Shown: piece by piece, positions 44,003 to 51,971 of the stretch | Numbering within the stretch: the first letter of the stretch is position 1 | How the letters are laid out: each line of letters starts with the position of its first letter | Origin: Tessaracoccus flavescens | GTDB taxonomy: Bacteria; Actinomycetota; Actinomycetes; Propionibacteriales; Propionibacteriaceae | Length of the DNA stretch: 64,000 nucleotides | Direction: 5' to 3' | Assembly: GCF_001998865.1 (NCBI RefSeq) | Contig: NZ_CP019607.1 | Span: forward strand, 1,488,001 to 1,552,000 | Made by a program: the position numbers and the translations under genes | Notes under the pieces: model-generated | What the model saw: only the letters and a program-made list of their open reading frames with translations | Database searches by the model: none | What the model was told of the DNA's origin: nothing

Positions 44003-44572
44003 ATGACGACTCCCCACGACAACGGCCAGTACGGGCAGCCCGGACAGGGCTACCAGGGTTACGCACCCGCGCCGCAGGGCCCTCCCGAGCAGTGGCAGGG
44101 CGGCTACGCACCCGCTTCGCAGGCTGCGCCGGGCCAGTGGCAGGGCGGCAACGCTCCTGCGCCGATGCAACACGGACCCGGCCTGCCTGCAGGCATGGGC
44201 GTGCTGCGCTTCATCATGCCGGGCAACGTCATGACCAGCTCGATGGTCGCGCCCACCGTCACGCTCAACGGTCAGCGCCTCCACGTCACGAGCGGCTCAG
44301 GCACCTTCGACTTCCCCGTCCCGGCGGGCACCCACCGCCTGCACGCGCACGGCCAGTGGATGAAGCGCTACGGCGACGCCGACATCGACTTCAGCATCCA
44401 GCCGGGCCAGATGGTCGAGGTCTACTACGCGGCGCCGCTGCACCAGTTCGCAAGTAAGGGGAACATCGGCTTCACCCCGCAGAAGAAGCCTGGCCTGCTC
44501 GGCCTGCTCCTCATGTTGGGGATTCCGCTCCTGCTCGTGTTCCTGATGATCCTGGTGCCGCTTTTCCTCTGA
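44003..44572 (+). CDS. Proline/glutamine-rich protein with C-terminal membrane helix
   Basis: A 189-residue protein with a Pro/Gly/Gln/Tyr-rich N-terminus containing near-repeats (GQWQGG, YAPA), a beta-rich middle domain (LRFIMPGNVMTSSMVAPTV... YYAAPLHQFAS) resembling small PEGA-like or DUF domains, and a C-terminal tail anchor (GLLGLLLMLGIPLLLVFLMI). ATG 44003 is chosen so that it begins MTTPHDNGQYGQ. It may be a tail-anchored envelope protein; the function is unknown. Confidence 0.7.
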   Translation: MTTPHDNGQYGQPGQGYQGYAPAPQGPPEQWQGGYAPASQAAPGQWQGGNAPAPMQHGPGLPAGMGVLRFIMPGNVMTSSMVAPTVTLNGQRLHVTSGSGTFDFPVPAGTHRLHAHGQWMKRYGDADIDFSIQPGQMVEVYYAAPLHQFASKGNIGFTPQKKPGLLGLLLMLGIPLLLVFLMILVPLFL

Positions 44573-44582
44573 GTAGACGCGT

Positions 44583-44615
44583 CGACGCCCGCTCCCCCCA
44601 AGTGAGCGGGCGTCG
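44583..44615. terminator. Bidirectional hairpin between convergent genes
   Basis: CGACGCCCGCTC pairs with GAGCGGGCGTCG around a C-rich loop. It lies between the plus-strand gene ending 44572 and the minus-strand gene ending 44633. Confidence 0.65.
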
Positions 44616-44632
44616 TCGTGTCTGCGGGTCGG

Positions 44633-45208
44633 TCAGGCGACGACGGCGAAGCCGCCGGTCCAACCGATCTGCTCGGAACCGGCGAGCACGAGCTGGGTGA
44701 AGCCGATGGCCTCGAGCTCGCGGGCCCGCTTCAGGGATCCGACGTCCAGCGCGTTCAGGCCGGCGGCCTTCACGAAGGACACGACGCCCTGCTTGGCGTC
44801 GGCGTCGTCACCGGCCACCAGCACGGTGGTGGTGTTCTCGCCGACCTTGCCGGTGCCCAGCGTCGCGGCGAAGTTGGTGTTGAAGGCCTTGACGACCTTC
44901 GCCCGGGGAAGCTTCGCGGCGAGCTCGGCCGCGGCGGACCCGTCGGCAGGGACGACGAGGCCGTCGAAAGTCTGGAAGTCGAGGGGGTTGGTGATGTCGA
45001 CGACGACCTTGCCCGCCAGCTCGTCACCGCGCTGGGCAACGATCTCGCCGAGTGCGCCGTAGGGGACGGCCAGGACGACGATCTCCCCGGTGACCGCGGT
45101 GGAGGCGTCGCTGCGAGTCAGGATCTCCACGGTGTTGCCGCCCTTGGTGACGAGCTCCGAGATGGCCTTGCCCATGTTGCCGCCGCCGATGATGGTGACC
45201 TTGCTCAT
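44633..45208 (-). CDS. NADPH-dependent F420 reductase-like protein
   Basis: A 191-residue Rossmann-fold protein of the F420:NADPH oxidoreductase (F420_oxidored) family. The N-terminal IIGGGNMGKAISELV is the dinucleotide loop, followed by VVLAVPYGAL, VVDITNPLDFQ and KAFNTNFAATL. It transfers hydride between F420 and NADP, or is a related NADP-dependent reductase. It is divergent from a MarR gene, with a shared operator-like region at 45231-45280. A short fragment of a related gene lies at 34399-34453. Confidence 0.85.
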   Translation of the reverse strand: MSKVTIIGGGNMGKAISELVTKGGNTVEILTRSDASTAVTGEIVVLAVPYGALGEIVAQRGDELAGKVVVDITNPLDFQTFDGLVVPADGSAAAELAAKLPRAKVVKAFNTNFAATLGTGKVGENTTTVLVAGDDADAKQGVVSFVKAAGLNALDVGSLKRARELEAIGFTQLVLAGSEQIGWTGGFAVVA

Positions 45209-45230
45209 GTTCTCTCCTCATCCGTTGTTG

Positions 45231-45280
45231 CTACAACTATCCTACACGGGTTACTTGTAGAGTCAAGCATTGGATAGAAT
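45231..45280. promoter_or_regulatory. Divergent promoter/operator region with CTACAA/TTGTAG repeats
   Basis: CTACAA (45231-45236) and TTGTAG (45255-45260) are inverted half sites. On the minus strand TTGACT and TAGGAT, 16 bases apart, could be the promoter of the F420-reductase gene and overlap the half sites. On the plus strand TAGAAT (45275-45280) lies only 6 bases before the MarR ATG, which suggests a leaderless transcript. MarR binding here is likely. Confidence 0.6.
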
Positions 45281-45286
45281 CGTTGG

Positions 45287-45781
45287 ATGACGAAGTGGCT
45301 GAATGACCAGGAGATGCAGGCGTGGGTTCGCCTTGCATCGGTAATCGAGCTGGTACCAGGGGTGCTCGAGACCCAGTTGAAGCGCGACTCCGGCCTTTCT
45401 CACTTCGAGTACTGGGTCCTCGCCATGCTGTCTGAGGCGCCCGAGCGGACGCTGCGGATGTCTTCGCTCGCCAGCCGGACCCGCGGCACGCTCCCCCGGC
45501 TCTCGCACGTCGTGAGCCGCTTGGAGAAGCGTGGCCTCGTCGAGCGGTTCCCCGATCCGAGCGACGCGCGGGCCACAAATGCGCGGCTCACCGACGCGGG
45601 CTGGGACGTCGTCGTCGACGCGGCCCCCGGTCACGTGACGACGGTGCGCGAGTCGATCATCGACGCGCTGACCCCGGAGCAGCTCGACCAGTTGACGGCC
45701 ATCGGCGACGCGATCCTCGAGCGTGTCGCCCCGGACGCCCTTCGGGTCCTGGCCACGCAGCAGGTCGCGTCTGTGCGATGA
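45287..45781 (+). CDS. MarR family transcriptional regulator
   Basis: A 164-residue winged-helix regulator. The helix-turn-helix is LRMSSLASRTRGTLPRLSHVV and the wing FPDPSDARATNARLTDAG. It is divergent from the F420-reductase-like gene, which it probably controls together with itself through the half sites between them. Confidence 0.9.
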   Translation: MTKWLNDQEMQAWVRLASVIELVPGVLETQLKRDSGLSHFEYWVLAMLSEAPERTLRMSSLASRTRGTLPRLSHVVSRLEKRGLVERFPDPSDARATNARLTDAGWDVVVDAAPGHVTTVRESIIDALTPEQLDQLTAIGDAILERVAPDALRVLATQQVASVR

Positions 45782-45926
45782 GCACTTTTCCGGGTTCGTT
45801 CATCCTGCCAACGATCCCACCAGCCTCCTGACGCAACGAGTCCGGAAAAGTCCTCCTGCCATCGCGCGACCCACGCCGCCGAGCGGGGTGCGGGTGCCGT
45901 CCGTCGGCGTGAGGACGGGAGCAGCC

Positions 45927-46241
45927 TCAGGCGGCCCAGCCGAGGGCGCGAAGCAGCGCGGCCGTCAAGGCACCAAGCAGGACGACCACGATGAAGGGCG
46001 CCCGCAGCCATAGCGCGACGGCGGCCACAGCCACCGCCGCTAGCCGGGCGTCTACCGTCAAGGCGGAGCCGGAGGCGAACGTCTGCGTCACGACAAGGGC
46101 GGCGAGCAGGCCGACGGTGACTCCCCCTGCCGTCTCGGCGACGCGTGGGTTGTCCAACGCCTTGGGCGAGATGAGATAGCCGACCAGCTTCTGGGCGAAG
46201 CAGGCCAGCGCCGCGACCCCGACCCAGATCCACAGCGTCAT
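45927..46241 (-). CDS. azlD: AzlD family branched-chain amino acid exporter subunit
   Basis: A 104-residue hydrophobic protein of the AzlD family with about four helices. The family pattern KALDNPRVAETAGGVTVGLLAAL is clear. AzlC and AzlD together export branched-chain amino acids. The ATG overlaps the azlC stop (ATGA). It is the last gene of the XRE-azlC-azlD operon. Confidence 0.88.
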   Translation of the reverse strand: MTLWIWVGVAALACFAQKLVGYLISPKALDNPRVAETAGGVTVGLLAALVVTQTFASGSALTVDARLAAVAVAAVALWLRAPFIVVVLLGALTAALLRALGWAA

Positions 46242-46939
46242 GCGCGGGCCGCCTTCGCGCTTCTGTGCTGGCACCAGGCGACGACTGCCGCAGCGGCACC
46301 CGCGGCGAGGATCGGCAGGCCGGCCGGGGCCAGCGGGACGAGGACCACCGCGACGACGGCGGCGACCACGCCGATCGCCTGCGCCCGCCGCTCCCGCAAA
46401 CGTGGCCAGAGGAGGGCGACGAACGCGGCAGCGGCGGCTCCGTCCAGCCCCCACCGTCGGGGATCGCCGAGGACGTCGCCGAGCAGCGCTCCTCCCAGGG
46501 TTGCGAGGTTCCAGAAGACGAATACGCCGACGCCCGCCGCCCAGAACCCCGCACGCCTGGATGCGGCGTCGGGTTGGGCGAGCGACACCGCGACCGACTC
46601 GTCGATCGTCACCTGCGCGGCGGCGAGTCGACGCGGACCGCGCAGCTGGAGCATGGGCGCCATCTGGAGGCTGTAGAGCGTGTTTCGCACGCCGAGCAGG
46701 AGCGCCGTCGCTGCTGCGGCACCACCGGCTCCCCCACCGCCGATGACGCCGATGAAGGCGAACTGGCTGCCCCCGGTGAACATGAGCAGGCTGAGCACAC
46801 ACGTCTGCCAGACGTCGAGCCCGCTGGCCACCGACAGGGCGCCGAACGAGATGCCGTAGGCACCTGTGGCGATGCCGACCCAGAGCCCTTGCCGGACGGC
46901 CGCCCTCACCTCGGGTCGCGCGGCGGTGTCGGTGCTCAT
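46238..46939 (-). CDS. azlC: AzlC family amino acid exporter subunit
   Basis: A 233-residue membrane protein of the AzlC family. Motifs are AYGISFGALSVASGLDVWQT, SLLMFTGGSQFAFIGVIG, LLLGVRNTLYSLQMAP and TIDESVAVSLAQ. With AzlD it forms an LIV-E type exporter. It overlaps both the XRE-cupin gene and azlD by 4 bases each. Confidence 0.92.
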   Translation of the reverse strand: MSTDTAARPEVRAAVRQGLWVGIATGAYGISFGALSVASGLDVWQTCVLSLLMFTGGSQFAFIGVIGGGGAGGAAAATALLLGVRNTLYSLQMAPMLQLRGPRRLAAAQVTIDESVAVSLAQPDAASRRAGFWAAGVGVFVFWNLATLGGALLGDVLGDPRRWGLDGAAAAAFVALLWPRLRERRAQAIGVVAAVVAVVLVPLAPAGLPILAAGAAAAVVAWCQHRSAKAARA

Positions 46940-47505
46940 GCGCCCGGATGCTCCATCATGAGCACGATCCAGCTTCCCGGCTCGAGGGCCTCCGCTGTGT
47001 GTGCGACGTCGCCTGCGAATGTGACGTAGTCGCCCGGCAGCAGGTCGACCTGCTGCCCCGCGGGACCGATCCGCACGGAGCCGGCTGACACGACGACGTG
47101 CTCCACCGTTCCGCGGGTGTGCGGCTCGGACAGGCGGGGACTCCCGGGCTCGAGGCTGACGACGTACAGGTCGCGCCGCTCGTGGCCCCCCGGCGCGAGG
47201 AGGGCCGCCGCGTAGTTGGACTCCTCGGCCCGGATCGCGGGCCGCTCGCCCGCGCGGACGACCCGCAGCGGGTTCCTTGGCGCGGCCACGAGCCGGGCGA
47301 ACGGGATCTCGAGGGCCACCGCAACGGCCCAGAGCGTCTCGACCGACGGGTTGCCCTGACCGGCCTCGAGCTGGGACAGCGTCGACTTCGAGATCCCAGC
47401 GAGTCGCGCCACCGCGCTGAGCGACAGGTCGGCACGCGCGCGCTCGGCGCGCAGGTTCGCAGCGATGAGGTCGACCGGACCTCCGGTAGGCGACGAATCG
47501 GTCAC
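46936..47505 (-). CDS. XRE family regulator with C-terminal cupin domain
   Basis: A 189-residue regulator. The helix-turn-helix spans residues 12-65 (LSLSAVARLAGISKSTLSQLEAG, in two parts) and a cupin sensor domain follows (RDLYVVSLEPGSPRLSEPH, SVRIGPAGQQVDLLPGDYVTF). The start is GTG 47505. It heads the azlCD operon, which it likely controls in response to amino acids. A CGTTCG/CGAACG palindrome lies just upstream. Confidence 0.92.
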   Translation of the reverse strand: MTDSSPTGGPVDLIAANLRAERARADLSLSAVARLAGISKSTLSQLEAGQGNPSVETLWAVAVALEIPFARLVAAPRNPLRVVRAGERPAIRAEESNYAAALLAPGGHERRDLYVVSLEPGSPRLSEPHTRGTVEHVVVSAGSVRIGPAGQQVDLLPGDYVTFAGDVAHTAEALEPGSWIVLMMEHPGA

Positions 47506-47526
47506 GCGTTCTTTCTAGCACGCATT

Positions 47527-47544
47527 CGTTCGTTGAATCGAACG
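47527..47544. promoter_or_regulatory. Palindrome upstream of XRE-azlCD operon
   Basis: CGTTCG-TTGAAT-CGAACG is a perfect inverted repeat 22 bases ahead of the XRE start. It is a likely autoregulatory operator. Confidence 0.6.
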
Positions 47545-47690
47545 TTTCGACCGGTGGACGGCGTCGCTCAGCCAGGCCTCTCTTGGGCTCCGTGCACGCG
47601 ACGGCCAGCCCTGGCGACAGGCCGTGCACGCCGGCCCGTCCACCCACTCCCGACATGCCCCTGCACGACAGACAGCGGTAGCCTCGCAGC

Positions 47691-48029
47691 ATGACTTCCC
47701 CTACGCCCGCGGAGATCTCCGCCGACCTCGCCACCGTCAGCCGTTGGATCGACGAGGGGAACGCGGGCCGCAACTTGGAGGCCGCGACCTGGGCGCGGCT
47801 GGCGAAGATCAGCGAGGAGGCGGGCGAGGTCATCGCGGCCTACATCGGCGTCACGGGCCAGAACCCGCGCAAGGGCGTCAGCCACACCATGGACGACGTC
47901 CAGGAGGAGCTGCTCGACGTCGCAATCACTGCCCTCGCCGCGCTCGAGCACATCCGCGGCCATGACTGCCGCTCGATGGATCTCCTGGTCGACAAGATCG
48001 TCCGGACGAAGGCGCGCGCCGGGCTCTGA
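47691..48029 (+). CDS. MazG-like nucleotide pyrophosphohydrolase family protein
   Basis: A 112-residue all-helical protein. The acidic metal-binding motif ISEEAGEVIAAYIG and the downstream DDVQEELLDVAIT are the EExxE...ExxD layout of MazG-like enzymes, which hydrolyse nucleoside triphosphates to monophosphates. It stands alone between the azl operon and the CRISPR array's distal end. Confidence 0.87.
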   Translation: MTSPTPAEISADLATVSRWIDEGNAGRNLEAATWARLAKISEEAGEVIAAYIGVTGQNPRKGVSHTMDDVQEELLDVAITALAALEHIRGHDCRSMDLLVDKIVRTKARAGL

Positions 48030-48160
48030 GTCACAGCAATCGGTTCTCCGGGTCTCCCGGTCCGGCCAGAGATCGCTGGGCGTGATCCGTGCGGCGGGCC
48101 TCGCCTTGGAGGTGATGGGCGCTGATCACCAGCCCCCGCCCAGTGGCGCGGGACCGCCGG

Positions 48161-48185
48161 TGTCCGAGAGAGGACTTGAACCTCT
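48161..48185 (-). tRNA. 3' end fragment of a tRNA-Leu-like gene
   Basis: On the minus strand the stretch reads AGAGG-TTCAAGT-CCTCT, a perfect T-arm, followed by CTCGGAC-A, matching a tRNA-Leu acceptor 3' strand and discriminator base. The preceding ~18 bases could be a long variable arm. No matching 5' half (GTCCGAG) is found nearby. It looks like a tRNA 3' end left as an attachment site or relic, 110 bases from the distal end of the CRISPR array. Confidence 0.6.
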
Positions 48186-48292
48186 GTGCGCCGGATCGCC
48201 GGTGTGACCGAGACGACGCTCGTGGATCGGCAGACACGCAGGATCTGGTCTTCACTCTGTGGCTGGAGCACTTCGTTTAGGAGTCGCAAAGC

Positions 48293-49797
48293 GGCTCACC
48301 CCCGCGTGGCGGGGACGGACCGGACCTGCCTGTGTGCTCGGGCGCGCAGGGCGGGCTCACCCCCGCGTGGCGGGGACGGACTGTAGGCGTGCTCGGCTGC
48401 CCACACTTCCTCGGGGCTCACCCCCGCGTGGCGGGGACGGACGCCTTCTTCGCAGCGTCGGTCAGGGCGGCGATGGGCTCACCCCCGCGTGGCGGGGACG
48501 GACTCGTACAGGATCGACGCGGCACGAACCGCGTCGGGCTCACCCCCGCGTGGCGGGGACGGACGTCGTCACTGGCGCGGCCGGCAGGCTGGTCGAGGGC
48601 TCACCCCCGCGTGGCGGGGACGGACGAGCCGATGCCCCACTTCCACCGCGCAGACCAGGGCTCACCCCCGCGTGGCGGGGACGGACAGCTCGACGAGTTC
48701 AGGGATCCTCGAGTACACGGGCTCACCCCCGCGTGGCGGGGACGGACAGCTCGACGAGTTCAGGGATCCTCGAGTACACGGGCTCACCCCCGCGTGGCGG
48801 GGACGGACTGATTCTCGCCGCTTTGATTCTTGGCACGCTGGGCTCACCCCCGCGTGGCGGGGACGGACCTCACCGATCCCGCCGAGGAGCCGGTCAACCT
48901 GGGCTCACCCCGCGTGGCGGGGACGGACTCGAGGTCGGGCCGGTAGATGCTGAGCCGGTAGGGCTCACCCCCGCGTGGCGGGGACGGACTCTCCGTGAGG
49001 TCGCTCATCGGTCCTCCTTGGGGGCTCACCCCCGCGTGGCGGGGACGGACCTCGGGCGGCTATTCGGAAGACTCTACAGAAAGGGCTCACCCCCGCGTGG
49101 CGGGGACGGACCATCGCACCTGGACCCTATGACGACTGCGAGGGGGCTCACCCCCGCGTGGCGGGGACGGACCTGATTCTTGCTGCTTTGATTCTTGGCA
49201 CGCTGGGCTCACCCCCGCGTGGCGGGGACGGACTGGAACGCCGCCCCGTTCGGAGCCTTGTACAGGGGCTCACCCCCGCGTGGCGGGGACGGACAACTGG
49301 CCCGCGTCGCCCGTCGCCCGATAGATGGGCTCACCCCCGCGTGGCGGGGACGGACGCCTACGCCGACCTAGCCGGGGAGCAGTGGGCGGGCTCACCCCCG
49401 CGTGGCGGGGACGGACTCGGTGGTCGGGATGCTCGGGGCCGTTTGCGCGGGCTCACCCCCGCGTGGCGGGGACGGACTTGAGTGCCATGAGTTCGTCCTC
49501 CTCGGACTGGGGCTCACCCCCCCGTGGCGGTGACGGACGAGTGGGACCGCTGGCCAGACGGCTGGCCTGCGGGCTCACCCCCGCGTGGCGGGGACGGACA
49601 CGCGTCGCCGACTTGGGCGGACGCCATGGCCGGGCTCACCCCCGCGTGGCGGGGACGGACCCCGTGGTGGCCCTGTGGAACAACGGGGGGCTGGGCTCAC
49701 CCCCGCGTGGCGGGGACGGACCGCCAGGCGGTCGCGGCACCATCCCGGATGAGGGGCTCACCCCCGCGTGGCGGGGACGGACGTGATGGACCAGACG
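48293..49797 (-). CRISPR. Type I-E CRISPR array, leader-distal segment (25 repeats)
   Basis: Twenty-five repeats with a 28-base core (plus strand GGCTCACCCC...CGGGGACGGAC) at a 61-base period, giving 24 full spacers of 32-33 bases and an 18-base spacer stump. Transcription is inferred leftward, because in the minus orientation the repeat gives the GTCCGTCCCCGCC hairpin and a GTGAGCC handle, and the cas operon and leader lie to the right. One unit lacks a C (48902), and one has two substitutions (49511). Spacers 48687-48719 and 48748-48780 are identical. The repeat next to the distal end (48293) is intact. An IS21-type element separates this from the rest. Confidence 0.97.
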
Positions 49798-49878
49798 GGC
49801 TGTCAACGCCGGGCCAAAACTGACCCCCCCTCTGCTGATTGAAAATTGACCCCTCTCGGTGGGTTTCTTGTTGGTTGG

Positions 49879-50651
49879 CTACTTGGTTTGCTGGTTGATG
49901 GTGTCGCGGTGTGCGCGGGTTCGGTAGGAGTCGCCGTCCAGGCCGATGACGTGGGCGTGGTGGACGAGCCGGTCGATGGTGGCTGCTGCGACGACATCGT
50001 CGCCGAGGGTCTCGCCCCAGCGGCTGAAGGGCAGGTTCGAGGTCACGATGATCGATCCGGTCTCGTAGCGGGAGGCGACGAGTTGGAAGAACAACGCCGC
50101 CGCGGCCGCGTCCAACGGCAGGTATCCAACTTCGTCGATGATGAGCAGTCGATAGCGGTTCAGCCGTCGTAGTTCTCGCTCGAGACCGCCCTTGGCATGG
50201 GCTTGGGCCAGCCGGTGGATCCAGCCGGTCGCGGAGTCGAACAACACCAGGTAGGACGCTTCCGCGGCCTTCATCGCGACGGCGATTGCGAGGTGGGTCT
50301 TCCCGGTCCCGGCGGCCCCAGCAGGACCACGTTCTCCCGCTTGGCGATGAAGGTGCCAGTTGCCAGGTGCGCGATCACGTCGCGCGTGGCGGCGGGGATG
50401 TGGTCGAAGACGAAGTCCTGCATGGTCTTGACCTGCGGGAAGTGGGCTGCCGAGATCCGCATCCTGGTCCCGTTGGCGGTGCGGGAGGCGACCTGCCGGC
50501 CCAGGACGGCGGCGAGGTATTCCTCGTGGGACCAGCCGGCCTCCCGTGCCTGGTCACCCAGCGTGGTGAAGGTCTCAGTGATCACCGGGGTCTTCAGCTC
50601 CCGCGCCAGGAACGCGATCTCGGCTGCGACGTCCTTGCCGGTGGTCATCAC
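49879..50651 (-). pseudogene. istB: istB, frameshifted in the Walker A motif
   Basis: The frame from 50651 gives a normal IstB N-terminus (AREAGWSHEEYLAAVLGRQVA, with the break inside ENVVLLGPPG), then leaves the family sequence and ends at 50271. The rest, from the Walker A region on (TGKTHLAIAVAMKAAEASYL...), continues in another frame to 49879 with Walker B LLIIDEVGYLPL and WGETLGDDVVAAATIDRLVHH. Adding one G to the CCGGGACCGG run near 50310 restores one ~256-residue protein. As read, the ATPase is not made and the IS would not move by itself. Confidence 0.88.
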
Positions 50652-51901
50652 GCCACCTCCTTCACCGACAGCGCGGTGGCAGTGTTCAGGTTGAACAACT
50701 CGTCGTAGTCACTCAGCGACCGCATCCCGACCTGATGGCTTGGTTCCACCCTCCCGGTGGTCGGGGTGTTGCGGGACTGGAAGGCTGCGCGCAAATGCTT
50801 GGCGGCCGCGACATGGGCTGGGTCGGTGATCGTGCATCGCAGGTCCCAGCATCGCCCATGCTCGGCCACCACGGTCCCGGCGCAGCTGACCGTGACGTGC
50901 TCCAGATCGCAGGTGATGTCGACGAAGCGTCCGATGGCGGCCGGGTCCACGGAGTAGTCGTTGCCCATCACCCGGACGTAGTAGTCCCGCCCCAGCCTGA
51001 TCCGGTCGGTGAACCCGACCGTAGGTGGCACTGGTGGCAGCGCGGTCATCGCCGCCACTTCGGCTGCCAACCGTGCCGCGGGAGCAGCGCCGGTGCGGCG
51101 CAGCAGCCGCTGGTTCGCCCGCGGCAGCCAAGCCGCGAGTTGGGTGTTGAACTCGGACGGGGACCCGAACTCCCGACCCGGGAGGAACGACGTCTGCAGG
51201 TACCCGTTGGCGCGTTCCACCACCCCCTTGGCCTCCGGATCCCGGGGCCTGGTCTGGAAGATGCGGGTCCCCAACGTCCCAGCGAACGCCCGCGCAGCCA
51301 CTGTGAGGCGGCGATGCTGACCGATACCGGACTCGTTGTCCCAGACCAGCGTCTTCGGCACTCCACCGAAGCTGCCAGACAGAAGCTGCCACATCCCCGC
51401 CAGCAGATCCCCAGTGGTCCGGGACGGCAGCAACACCGCGGCGATGAACCCCGACCACGCCGCCACCATGGTCAGCACCGGCGGCGCGGTCCAAACATCC
51501 GCAGCGACCCGCACGATCTTGGGTGGGAACCACAGATCACACTGCACGATCTCCCCAGGCTGGTACTCGGTCCGGTCGGCCGGATCCGGCGGCGCGAACA
51601 ACGGCCGCAACTCAGCGACCCTCGCCCGCAGCACCGACCCTGATCGAGTCCACCCGATCCGCTCCGCGATCACCGTCGCCGGCATCGTCGGCGTCCTCGA
51701 CAGCAACGCCCGAATCTGCGGCTCGAACGCATCCACCGCCGACCCCACCGGAGCACGCTCATACTTCGGCGGCCCATCCGAGGACAACGCCGCCCGCACC
51801 GTGTTCCGCGCCACCCCCAACTGGCGGGCGATCGCCTTGATCGCCATCTTCTCCGACTTGTGGAGCCGTCTAATCTCGGCCCAATCCTCCACGCTGATCA
51901 C
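50648..51901 (-). CDS. istA: IstA transposase of IS21-family element
   Basis: A 417-residue transposase. The N-terminal helix-turn-helix is KAIARQLGVARNTVRAAL. The DDE core has QCDLWFPPKIV, LVWDNESGIGQHRRL and EAKGVVERANGYLQTSF (the Glu), and the C-terminal Mu-like domain has RVMGNDYSVDP. The stop overlaps the istB start, as in typical IS21 istAB pairs. No frameshift is seen. Confidence 0.94.
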   Translation of the reverse strand: MISVEDWAEIRRLHKSEKMAIKAIARQLGVARNTVRAALSSDGPPKYERAPVGSAVDAFEPQIRALLSRTPTMPATVIAERIGWTRSGSVLRARVAELRPLFAPPDPADRTEYQPGEIVQCDLWFPPKIVRVAADVWTAPPVLTMVAAWSGFIAAVLLPSRTTGDLLAGMWQLLSGSFGGVPKTLVWDNESGIGQHRRLTVAARAFAGTLGTRIFQTRPRDPEAKGVVERANGYLQTSFLPGREFGSPSEFNTQLAAWLPRANQRLLRRTGAAPAARLAAEVAAMTALPPVPPTVGFTDRIRLGRDYYVRVMGNDYSVDPAAIGRFVDITCDLEHVTVSCAGTVVAEHGRCWDLRCTITDPAHVAAAKHLRAAFQSRNTPTTGRVEPSHQVGMRSLSDYDELFNLNTATALSVKEVA

Positions 51902-51971
51902 TCCCTCACTCTGACCGAGGGGGTCAACTTTCGCTCGGCACCTGGGGGTCAGTATTCATGCGGCATCGACA

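Larger units (their letters stand above)
49801..51971. mobile_element. IS21-family element inserted in the CRISPR array
   Basis: A 2171-bp element with TG...CA ends. The left end TGTCAACGCCGGGCCAAAAC and right end (inward) TGTCGATGCCGCATGAATAC share TGTC, GCCG, an ACTGACCCCC box and a GTTGACCCC/ATTGACCCC box, as in the multiple terminal repeats of IS21. It holds istA and a frameshifted istB on the minus strand. No target duplication is found: the left flank is an 18-base spacer stump, and the right flank is a repeat lacking its first 5 bases, so about 20 bases were lost. Confidence 0.9.

Noticed and set aside
48161..48260. Complete tRNA-Leu gene
   Set aside because: No 5' acceptor strand GTCCGAG or D-arm was found on the minus strand nearby; only the 3' end is convincing.
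50270..50330. Programmed frameshift in istB
   Set aside because: No A-rich slippery sequence or stem typical of IS recoding is evident, and IS21 istB is normally one frame; mutation or sequencing error is more likely.
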